Assembly (NCBI GenBank): GCA_032358165.1
Contig: JAALGY010000033.1
Coordinates: forward strand, 558,001 to 622,000
Direction: 5' to 3'
Length of the DNA stretch: 64,000 nucleotides
Source: Diplosphaera chodatii
Lineage: Eukaryota > Chlorophyta > Trebouxiophyceae > Prasiolales > Stichococcaceae
The position numbers were made by a program, and so were the translations under genes. This document shows, piece by piece, positions 1 to 9,803 of the stretch. The notes under the pieces are model-generated. The model was not told the DNA's origin, ran no database searches, and saw only the letters and a list, made by a program, of their open reading frames with translations. Position 1 is the first letter of the stretch. Each line of letters opens with the position of its first letter.

Positions 1-349
1 AACCTTGAGTGAACATCACAGCTGTATACGTTACTATGATTTGGATGCGCTACATCGATGTCGGACGCCAGCCTAGGACGCGAGCGACTTGCCCCGAAGC
101 TTTCGACGTCACCTGCCTTTTGGTCGGCAGCTAGCCCAATCAGATCTGGTGCGCCATCCCATCGTGCCTGCATGCTGACTGCGACACGTCTGTGCAGCCC
201 AATCACCGCCGTGACGCTGACTGGTAGCTTCGCTCTCGTTCAAATCAAGCGATCCGGCAGCGGACTTTCCACTTCGCACTCTCGTATCTGCTAACTTCTA
301 CCTTTTGATCACACGCCTGCTACTCGCTATCCGCAACAACTTCGCCAAT
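1..349. other. no gene recognised
   Basis: Upstream of the first gene model. I see only short open frames with no recognisable protein. It presumably carries the promoter and 5' leader of the small gene that begins at 350. Confidence 0.4.
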
Positions 350-1473
350 ATGTCTGACGGTGCGACGTCTGATCTACACTGATGGCTGTGTGTGCTCGGC
401 GCGATTGTCAATCATGTAGTAACATGCATGCTTTGCTGCTCATCACTGCTGACCTGTGCGTGCGCGAATCACCGCGGTGTCATGGCTCCGTCGCCCGCTG
501 TCGATCCCTAGTTGTTGAGTGCTGTGGGCGCAGTATTTGCGACGGATAGATGGTCGATGGCGTTCATGTTGTCGGCCGGGTGATGTCTACTGTTGAGTGC
601 TGATCGCCGTCGGCATCGCTGACGACACTCTGCCGACCGCTCACCGCGCGTGATCGCCTTTGCTCGATATGCACCATGAATGATGGTGATTGCGTAGTGT
701 GTTGGCATGCACCTGCTGATTGCCGCACCATGTGCACCGGTTCGACGTCCATAGCAGTATCCGCAGCTCACACAGCAAGCAGCACCCGCATTGCACCATC
801 CTGCTGCACCTGCAATGCTTTGTAGTCAGAGCTGTCGTCCTTGTTGGCATGCGCTTGCCGATCGGGGGATGGCCGACGTGGCCATCTGCCATGCATAGCA
901 GCCACAGCGCAGCGTGTGGCAGTTTCTACATCCATGTCACTGGCCCTACCCCATGGCAGATCATCTGCTTCGTCCTGTGCAGGCCACGTCGATATCCAGA
1001 AGACCGGTGAGAAGACCAAGACCGGCGCAGACAAGGAGACATTCGGCACTGGCCGCGCCGCACAGGTTGGTGTTGTGATGCTGCCCTGTCTGTTACGCTT
1101 GGCAGCAGCGATGCACACGCTGACCTACACCAGATATAGCACACCTGCTATGTGTATCTTGTTGTGACCTGCCCGCTTTACTTCGTCAGGTTGAGGCCGG
1201 CAAGAAGGGTGGAGCCATCAGCGCCTCGGCCTCGCCCGAGGAGCGCCACGTGAGTGCAGCTTGATCTTTCTATGTACTATCGTGGTGCTATCATCCTGGT
1301 GCATGCATAAGCATTCCATCCTCTGGACTGCTGCTCACCAGTATCATCAGCAACTCTGAGCAACTGTGGATGTGTCATAATCTGTGTGCATCTTTCTGGC
1401 TGTGTAGGAGCGCGGCATGAAGGCTGGCGATGCGCAGCGTGGCCAGCCTAAGAGCTCCAGCAGCTCGGACTGA
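350..1473 (+). CDS. small hydrophilic KGG-type protein (72 aa)
   Basis: Four-exon model: 350-359, 983-1065, 1190-1249 and 1408-1473. All splice sites are GT/AG and all phases close, giving 72 residues and a TGA stop. The protein begins MSDGHVDIQKTGEKTK and ends in a serine run, QPKSSSSSD. It has no hydrophobic stretch and is rich in Gly, Lys, Glu and Ala. The middle, around GKKGGAISASASPEERH, recalls the short KGG motif of stress-induced hydrophilic proteins (bacterial Con-10/GsiB type), but the match is weak and the role is inferred only. The first exon is only 10 nt, before a 623-nt intron, so the start is the least certain part. An upstream or alternative first exon is possible. Confidence 0.6.
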
Positions 1474-1897
1474 TTTTGCCATGCACTGGTTACAGCAGTC
1501 GTGATTTGGTCCATGCGATTCGTGGTGCCTTGGCCATGTACTTGATGGTTCGTCAATGTAACGTTTGACGATCACAACCTGAGGACAAACCAACCGATCT
1601 GTCAGCAACTCAGCACGTCCACCCTCCACCACTTTCACTCTCAGCTGCATATCACATCGTCCACATCCGACTTTGCTAGAACACTCGTCCATAACTTCCC
1701 GAACAGACAACTGATAAGTTGAGTTGAGAAAGTAAAGCTGTCGTCAGATATTGTGCTCATCACACTTTGCCGATATGCTTACTAAGACTTCACATCACCA
1801 ATCACAGATTGTCAATCAATGCGTCAGCACTTGCAAAGCAGTACTACTATCAACTTCAGTGCAGTTGTATCGTAGCAACCCACGAACGTGCCATGCC
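1474..1897. other. intergenic, convergent 3' ends
   Basis: Lies between the 3' end of the small + strand gene and the 3' end of the - strand IMPACT-family gene. It is less GC-rich than the coding DNA. I see no coding signal in it, so it probably holds the two 3' UTRs. Confidence 0.5.
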
Positions 1898-3355
1898 TCA
1901 CATGATTGCCTGCCTGCTGACATCTGTGACGGTGATCCTGCCACTGGATATGTCTGCCAGTGCAGCAGCAAGGTCATGAGCATGGGCTGCCTGCACTCTC
2001 ACCATCAACCTCATCGTCTGCCCATCGTCGCTGTACTGCTCCTCCAGCTGCTCGGCTGCGACCCTGCTGATCTGTCCATACGCAATGCCGATGTCTCCAA
2101 GCGGCACCTGGCAACCACACCAGTTCATATTGCTGACTGTGCACCGAGGACAGCAGCGTCAAGCGCTCCAGGGCTGACGAAGAAACCAGCTAGGAAAATG
2201 ATTCTGGAGAGTTGTACTTTCGCAGGCTTGTGGTCCTCACGACCAGAGGAAACTGCTGCCAGGTTCGCACCTGCAGGTTCAGCTGCCGGTGCGGCAGCAC
2301 TTTGCAGTGCTCCGCAGCACGCAGGCACTCGCGTGCTGCGCTGCCATATGCACGCACCAGCCCCCCCGGCCCCAGCTTCACACCACCAAAGTGCCTGCAC
2401 AGACCAGCCACCCTCATCAGGCAGGGATGGAGTGTCCACGGCAGAAGGCTTGGCTTCGAGGGTGCATGTCTCCCCGCTCATGCATGCTGGTCAGCACCAA
2501 GCTATAGATAGCAGCTTCACCGCTACAAGATTGGCGCAATGTATGGCTGCATTGCGGAGTGCATGTGGCATTGCGGCACCGCACCTGGTGACCAGCACGA
2601 CGACGTGGTCAAAGCCCTCGCCGCCGATCGCGGTCAGGATGGGCGATCCTGCCGTGCCCCTCGGCTCCCCATCATCCCAGATGCGTGACTGCAGGCATGG
2701 CAACGCCTTGGACCGTGAGTCACCAGAGCAAACATCTACCTAAATCTCCAGGCTGAACGAAGCCCTGTTCCAGTGGCGTGGCTGCGGGGCACGGCTACCA
2801 AGTTTCGGTGCGCCTTGAGGCTGCACCTGGTCGCCGATCTTGTAGGCGAAGCAGTTGTGGCTCGCCGCCAGGTCCTTGGCACCAGCGACCAGCTCCAGCG
2901 CCTGCAGGCCACACTAGAGGACCATGACCAGCCATCCACTTGCACCCATATGAGCGTTTTCGTGCTCCTGTTGCATTCCTTGAGGAGTTTCACATCAGAC
3001 TGACCTCCTCTGGGGATTTGGTGGGCCATGCGGTGGTGATGAACTTGCTCTTCTTCACCTCGATGGTGACGGTGTGCGGCGCTGCCAGCGTCAAGAAGCT
3101 GCATGGGCCAGATGTTGTATTGTTACATGACTCGTGTGTAGGTAGCAGATAGAAGTCTGATTTACGCAATCGTGCAACCATGCACCTGCCATCTGGCTCA
3201 TCGCCGGCTGAGGTTGCCGCTGCTCGCAGAGTGCTGTGGCTGCAGGGCTTCACTTCCAGGCGTCCAAGTCCGTGGCGTACCTTGTGGACTGTCGGCTGCG
3301 AAAGCAAGCGCTGCGTGACAGCCTTGGCCGGTGCCCAGCTGCAGCAATGCAGCAT
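1898..3355 (-). CDS. IMPACT/YigZ (UPF0029) family protein
   Basis: Six-exon model on the minus strand: 3186-3355, 3005-3098, 2827-2901, 2585-2688, 2301-2394 and 1898-2107. Phases close to 248 aa. Family landmarks appear in order: [12 protein letters not shown] at the domain start, [12 protein letters not shown], the signature [11 protein letters not shown], then [18 protein letters not shown], and a C-terminal ferredoxin-like half containing [15 protein letters not shown]. YigZ/IMPACT proteins are small two-domain proteins. Eukaryotic IMPACT modulates GCN2, while the bacterial type has no settled biochemical role. This protein lacks the RWD domain of animal IMPACT and is closer to the short YigZ form. 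The first exon (start at 3355) has a basic, Ser/Ala-rich leader that could target an organelle; its exact ATG is uncertain. The core identification is secure. Confidence 0.88.
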
Positions 3356-3741
3356 CAAAGTACAGCATGCGCCGCGGGATTGCACTGCGAGCGTTGCGGA
3401 CCCAACTGCAATGAGTATGACGCGGATCAACGTGCGTGGACTGAGCTTCGAGTGCTTCTGCACGTCTGTGCTTGCGTGATATCTTTGCAAGCCATGAGTG
3501 GCGCGCGTCCTGCGAGATGGGCGATCATGCCGAGGTGTTGACACAGGGTGGCTGAAGTTCCTGTCGCTTTGCAAACCGTCACTGCAGCCTGGGCTGCAGA
3601 TGTCTGCTTACAATATACATGCGATCAAAACCTGCTCGCCAGTGACCATTGGAAGGCTACGCCAGTTGGCGAGTCAAAGCATCACGCCGGGCACTGCGCC
3701 ATCGCAGCCGCGCCGGCACTGGCACCTGCGCACCTGGCAGC
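3356..3741. other. divergent intergenic region
   Basis: Separates the 5' ends of the IMPACT-family gene (-) and the lysine-rich protein gene (+). It likely contains both promoters. Open frames here have no recognisable protein, although upstream 5' exons of either gene cannot be excluded. Confidence 0.4.
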
Positions 3742-4664
3742 ATGCAGAAGACGCGACTGTGCAGACCCTCGGTGCTGTCAAGCAAGCCGTGCAAGGACCA
3801 CACCGCCGCGGCGTCCATCCGCGACCTGCTGCAGAGGGTGGGCACCTTGCCGCTCTGCTGCTGCAACAATGTAACAATGCTGCTTGCTCGCAGAGATCAA
3901 CTGGCGGCTGAGCATCAACAACTATGTTTCTGCAGGACATCAGCCTGCCACCGGACATCAGGGACAACCTCGAGCGGTGTGCCGCTGCGCTGGAGGCGGC
4001 TGCGGTTGCGGCGGGTGCCACATTGCTGGGCGCAGCTATGAAGCAGCAGCCGCCGCTCGAGTCACGCACAGCACAACCGCAGCTGCGGAAGCAGGCCGCC
4101 ATTCAGCCTCAGCCGGATGTCGATCCCGGGACGACTGACTCAAGGGCAGCTGCTGATGCAGCAGATGGTGCAATCAAGACGGAGGCACCGTCAGACGCAG
4201 CAGCGGACGCCGCAGCCAAGGGAGCGGCGCAGCAGGGCGGCAGTACTGGGAAGAAGAAGAAGCGCAAACATGGACAGCCAGCAGCACTGGCGGCACCAGA
4301 TGCACAGCCGGCGCCACGAGAGACTGCACAGCCTCCGCAGACACCAGCCACAACTGCCGCAGAGCAAGCAGCAGGCCAGCCAAGAAGGAAGAAGCATAAG
4401 AAGAGGCAGTCTACCAGCGATGCTGACGTTGCTGGCACTGCAACAGAAGGCAGCGCAGAGCAGGCAGGGTTGACGACGGGCACCCCAGCAGATGCGACAG
4501 AGGCGGCTGCGCAGATCCCAGTGCCGCCCAAGAAGAAGAGGAAGAAGGACAAGTCTGCCACAGCAGAGCAGCAGGACCAGCCGGAACCGCGTGTTCAGCA
4601 GGCAGTCAATGGTACAGGCAGGAAACAGAAGAAGATAAAGAAGGAGGTGGGCACCACATCATAA
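3742..4664 (+). CDS. lysine-rich, probably nuclear/nucleolar protein, unrecognised family
   Basis: Two exons (3742-3837 and 3936-4664, intron phase 0) give about 274 aa. The N-terminal third is helical-looking, with IRDLLQR, then DISLPPDIRDNLERC and Ala-rich sequence. The rest is low-complexity Ala/Gln/Pro/Thr broken by four evenly placed basic clusters: KKKKRK, RRKKHKKR, PKKKRKK and KQKKIKKE. These look like nuclear or nucleolar localisation signals. I do not recognise the family and assign no function. The first exon is the weak point: an alternative acceptor near 3895 would add residues reading INWRLSINNY, and the start ATG could lie elsewhere. The long second exon, with its TAA stop, is well supported by composition. 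Confidence 0.6.
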
Positions 4665-5204
4665 ACAGGCATAACAATTGATTCGCACAGGACATGATTG
4701 TCGATTGGTGGAGGGTGTGCGCGTAAAAGGCCTGGTCAACTTTCAGAAACTGAACGCCAGCCAGCACAGCTGTGCACGAAACAAGACGTCATCTGGCAGC
4801 ACCCCGTCGCTTGGACGTCTTCTCAAGGCTGCTCATCGGCACTGGAAATGCTTCAGGTCATATCAAAGCCGCCGCCAAACCAGACTTTGTGAGACATGTT
4901 GTCCCAGCAACCATGGTCAGTTCGCTGCGCAAAACTTGTGAGTAGCTCTGCAGCGTGTTCAATGGTGTTGCAAACATGCATGCAACGCATTGCTGTGAAG
5001 ACCTGCCGCTGCACAAGATCATCAAGTCCGTCGCAAGGCTGTTTGCACAGCTGCTCAAGGTGCATCCGCTATACGCCATGTAAAGTAGGCACCGTGTGTG
5101 GCAACCCCACGTCACGGCTGCCACCTTGTGCGCTACAGAGGTGGCAACCGGACAGCAAGGGGCCCCAACAGGGCCAGGCGACGCCCGACTCGGCGCTGGC
5201 CCCA
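4665..5204. other. intergenic, convergent 3' ends
   Basis: Lies between the 3' ends of the lysine-rich protein gene (+) and the sulfite reductase gene (-). I find no supported gene. It is probably 3' UTR sequence of both. Confidence 0.45.
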
Positions 5205-8200
5205 TCAGGGGGTTGCGACCAGGCCGCGCTCGACAGCCTCGCTGATAACGTGGCTCATGCTCTTGCCCTGCCGCGCCGCCAGCGCCAGCGCCCGCTCATG
5301 TGTGTCGCTGTTCACCGCCACCTGAAACAGAGACCAGTTGTCAGGATGTGCATCATCCACAGTGAACCTGCCCTGCGCAACTTGGCCCTCGGACAGCAAT
5401 GATCAGCAGTCCAGGCAACATGCAAGGGCATAGGTTACCCAGGCAACCATTGACTCAACAGGAAGTTGTTCAGCCATAGATGGGCCCTGCTGGGGGATAT
5501 GGACTGTAGCACACGGCGCCAAGCAGACAGCTGGGCCACGTACCTGGGGCAGCGAGGACACGGACTCGGGCGGCACATACGCCGCCGAGTAGGAGCGCAG
5601 CTTGTCAAAGCCAATGCGTGCGCAGAAGTCGCCAAAGGGCTCCTCCGCGCGCCGCTTCTCCTTGTAGTGGAAGAAGATCGGCTCCAGCACCTTCTCAAGG
5701 TCCTGCAGCACCCCAAGGTGCCCAGTGAGCTATGCCCGACTGCCTGGGCAACTATGCAATTGGAGGTGGGGCGCGTCCTGACTGTGCGCCTGACCACAGT
5801 ACACCACCGCAGTGCTACTGTACAAAGAGCGGGACAAAGTGTTGCGCTTGACAGCAGTCAAACAGGACACCACACAAGCACACTGCTGTGCCTGCACTCA
5901 ATGAAGTCGCACGCCCATGAGCATGCACGAATGAACAACTGGGTCACGGCTGCAGCTGACCTGCATCTTGACGCGGTCCGCATACGTCTCGGCGAGCCGC
6001 GTCTGCGCGGGGTCGGCGCCCAGCCAGATCTGGTAGCTGTTGGCGCCGTCCGCCACCAGGCCCAGCTCCGCCATGTATGGCCGCGCGCACCCGTTGGGGC
6101 ACCCCGTCATGCGCACCTGTCATGAGGCGCACACATATGCGCGTCAGCATGCGCGTCAGCTGCTGTGCCAGGACTCCGAGACTGAGCCCGGCACCGTGGA
6201 CGACTGTCCTCAGGATGTGCATGGCGCATGCGCATCTTGCTGTGCTAGGTCCCACAAGATTACACAGCATGCACCAGCCACAACGGCAGCCGCTGGTTGG
6301 GGGCGCGACAGGCGATGCCGAGCATGGCGTGCAGCGCTCCGGCATGTGCGCCCAGCTCACCACGAGCGGGAAGTCGTGGGGGAACTGCAGGCGGTCGAGC
6401 AGGGCGCGGATGCGGCGGTTGCAGTCGGGCAGCGTGCGTTCCGCCTCCCCGATCGCCAGCCCGCACAGCGGCAGCGCGGGGCACGCCATGCTGGTGCGCT
6501 CGATCGCGTCCAGCTCCAGCAGCTCCTTCACGCCGGCGGTGCCTGCGCGTGTCGCCGGGTCAGTCAGCAGGCATCCTGGACACAAGCGCTCGGCCACACA
6601 CAGCGAGTCGGGCCTCAAGCTGCAATCGCTGGCCTGCAGAGCTGCAAGCACGATTGGCAATTTAGGCGTGGTACAGCCGTCTTCACGCCAGGCGCACCCA
6701 GGGTGGTAATGATGTCGGCCTTCCAGGCCTCCTCCACATCCAGCAGGATGAGGTTCTGGTTGGCGGTGATGCGCACCGGCAGCTCGTACCGCTCGATCAC
6801 CTGCACAAGGCGTCACCAAACACCATTACAGCCTGGAATTCGGTACCAAATGCCAGCCGTCTCTGCGTGCAGAAGAATGTAGTGGTGCACGCACAACATG
6901 CACCAGCGACGGACCTGCCGCAGCGCCTTCTTCATCTCGCCCTTCAGCCGCCCGTTCTGCACAAACACGCCGTACGCCCACTTGCCGTCGCCCTGCTCCT
7001 CCCACCCCAGGTAGTCCCGGAACTCCCACTTGGGCAGCGGCCTGTGACATCACAGCATGAGCTTTCACTCAGCCTCGGGTGCAGGACACGCAGATGTGTT
7101 CAGAATTGATTCCTGGACGTCCAGGAAGTGAGCTGAGGTGCACTGTGCAGACAGCCTTATGACCAGGTAGGGTGTGCCCACCTGAAGGGCTCGAACTTCT
7201 TGCCCAGGTACTGCTCCACCACAGACCGGAACTTTGGCATGCCCCAGTCTGAGACCAGGTACTTGAGCCGCGCCTGCTTCCTGTCGTCTCGCCGACCTGC
7301 GTGGTCACACGGAATGACTTGATGATATACTACCACGTCATAATAAGGTCCCTGCAGTCAAAGATGGCCGCACCAAAGCAGCCGCCTGAGGCCTGTTGTG
7401 AAGCTGGAAGGTGGAGGGCTCACCGTAGTCGCGCTGTGTGGCCACGATCGCCTTGATGGCGTGCAGCAGGTCGTCCTTGGCGACGAAGCCGATGGGGTCC
7501 GCCAGCCGGGGGAAGGTGCTGGCGTTGCGGTGGGCACGCCCCATGCCGCCGCCCACCAGCAGGTCGTAGCCCTACATGACGAGTCGACTGCTGCTCACAC
7601 ATGTCCGAGCACACAGTTCAACAATCTGAGCAACATCGGACCGGTGAAGCCAGAACAAGTGATGGCAGCCGCGCAGCGCACCTCAACCTCTCCTGCCTCA
7701 TTGCTGATGACCACGACCGCGACGTCATTCGTCAGCACATCAATGCTGTTGTCGCCCGGCACTGTCACTCCCACCTGCAAGCACACAGGGGCTCAGAACA
7801 CTGCATGATAGATGCGCAGGATGGCTGGCTGCCGTGTGTAAAAACCTGACGCAGGTAGCATATGACAGGCAGCACCTTGAACTTGCGCGGCAGGTACTGC
7901 GCGCCATAGATTGGCTCTGGGCTGCCGACGAAGTTGGTACCAAAGCCATTGAAATCACGCGCCTCTGTGACATGTGGCCGCTGCAAGCATTCAACACGTG
8001 AGAGTCAGCACGCATATGCTACATGGGATGTACAATAATTTGCCAAAAGAGGCAAAAAACCATTGTCTTCATGACACGGGTGCAGGTCTGATGTGTCCGG
8101 TACCAGAGCAACCAGTACGGGTAGCGAGCTCACCTCAAACGTCTCCGAGTACCACTTCTCGCCGTCCAGCCACACATCATAGTAGCTGCCGGCCTGCGGC

Positions 8201-9579
8201 GCCAGCAGGTTGGCGATGTCCTCCGCTACGTTCTCTGCATCCAGGTAGTCTGCCCGGTTCTTCCATGGCGCCGGCGCCGCCATGACATTGCGGTTCACGT
8301 CACCGCACGCGCCCTGCCAAGAGATGACACCCAGCCACTGTCAGGGCTCAGCAATCTACTGCTGCTGCAACGCCAACAGCAGCAGACACAAAATGTGACC
8401 CGCTTGACATTGCATGCAGCAGGTTGGTCAGCTAGTACGCTCAATGACAAGATGCTCACCAGCGTGGAGCCCATGTTCTTGATGACGCTGGAGAACACGG
8501 ACTTGAGGTCGCCCTTGAGCACGCCGTGCAGCTGGTAGCACTGCCGGGTGGTCAGCCGCAGGGTGCCATTGCCATACTGCAGCCACGGTGCATGCCATCA
8601 GCATGTGCAGTCGTCCCAGCAGAGCCTGTCCCACTCCAGATGTCCAAACCGCCTCGCGTGCTGGCTGCTGAATACAAGGCATGCAGGCATATGCCGAGAA
8701 CGGACTGCCAGCAACATGGCAAAGCAAAGATACGATACATCATCTTGACGCGCACCAGGTCTGCGAGGTCGTCCATGACCTTGTACAGCCTGTTGGTGAC
8801 GTGGCCCGCCGGCTGCCGCGTGCGCATCATGAACTGGTAGAACTTGCCCTGCCCCTTAGTGCGCCGCTCCCGGTCATCCTGCTGATAGCTGCCGTGGAAC
8901 TTCATGAGCTGCGCGCTGTCCCCGCTGATGCTCGTCTCGTCGTTGACGAGGTCCTGCAGCATGGCAGGCGCGCCTCGGCTGATGTTGCAGAACGGCTGCT
9001 GAGGCAGTACCTAAGAGCAAAGCCCCTGCAAACAGGCGTTGCGGGATCGCTGAGATGCAGCGCCTGCTGCGCGCCTGCACCCACCTGCATGAGCGGGTGG
9101 CGGAGGTAGTCGGAGTTCTCTTTGATGTACTCCACGTCCCCCCGCTTGGCTGTCTTTGCTGTCGGCGGCCGCGAGGGCGTGGCCACGTTGGTCACCTGCA
9201 GCTGGCCTCTGCTGCATCGCAGTGCACCGAGCACAGTGTGAGGTGGTGGGAGCGTCAACATGCCTAGTTAGTGCATGCACAGCACATGCACTGATCGCAC
9301 AAAGTCAAGCAGCATGTGTGCAGCAAGACGAAAGCTGGGTTGCACCAGACATCAGCCGACGGCACACCACGTATGCTGATTCGCAGCAGCCCTTGCCGGC
9401 TTGCCGACATGCGTTCAGTGGCTCGAGAATGCCAGTACGCCTCACCTGTTGCTGCTGCTGGCTCGCATGCCGCCGTGCACCCGGCCGTGCTCCAGCGGCG
9501 TCCCCCTGAGCGATGCTCTCATGATGTCAGGTCGCTCTGCCGTCGGCAACTGCACGCGCTGCCGTAAGAAGGACTCCAT
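5205..9579 (-). CDS. SIR: ferredoxin-dependent sulfite reductase, plastid, with C-terminal ribbon-helix-helix tail
   Basis: Reduces sulfite to sulfide with six electrons from ferredoxin, in plastid sulfur assimilation. Fourteen exons on the minus strand: 9446-9579, 9085-9211, 8756-9010, 8460-8576, 8134-8313, 7876-7962, 7682-7774, 7424-7571, 7182-7296, 6915-7041, 6698-6800, 6361-6542, 5961-6116 and 5544-5702, followed by a fifteenth at 5205-5321. Every phase closes, giving 699 aa. The N-terminus is basic and fits a transit peptide. Family landmarks include [46 protein letters not shown] and NQNLILLDV. Four siroheme/[4Fe-4S] ligand cysteines are present in ACPALPLC (C-x5-C) and TGCPNGC (C-x3-C). 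After the usual end, the last exon adds 38 residues ([20 protein letters not shown] and on) that read like a CopG/Arc ribbon-helix-helix unit. Confidence 0.96.
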
Positions 9580-9803
9580 TCTGCCGGAATATTGACAAGA
9601 TGCAACGAGTGGTCTGCAAGTCGAGAACTCGTCCATCAGATACAGTAATGCCACCCTTGTGGGCACACTCAGGGGGAATTGGTGAACTGGAGACACGGGG
9701 AACCGTACTTGGTTTGGCCCCTGATGCAGGCCCGGATGACTCAGACTGAGAGTTTGAACGCCTCTTGCTGTTGCCTCCAGCAGACTATGTCAAACTGCAT
9801 GGA
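9580..9803. promoter_or_regulatory. shared divergent promoter region
   Basis: The sulfite reductase gene starts leftward at 9579 and the nuclease-kinase gene starts rightward at or near 9804. This 224-bp gap therefore probably carries both promoters. No specific element was recognised. A frame open from 9750 and a possible splice acceptor ending at 9780 mean the kinase gene might have one more upstream exon. Confidence 0.35.

Noticed and set aside
2990..3574. Start of the IMPACT-family gene at 3574
   Set aside because: The codon there is TTG, not ATG. The first in-frame ATG that precedes the conserved part with a plausible leader is at 3355.
9765..9803. Start of the nuclease-kinase gene at 9765
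   Set aside because: That codon is TTG. The first in-frame ATG is at 9804; an upstream exon remains possible but is not shown.
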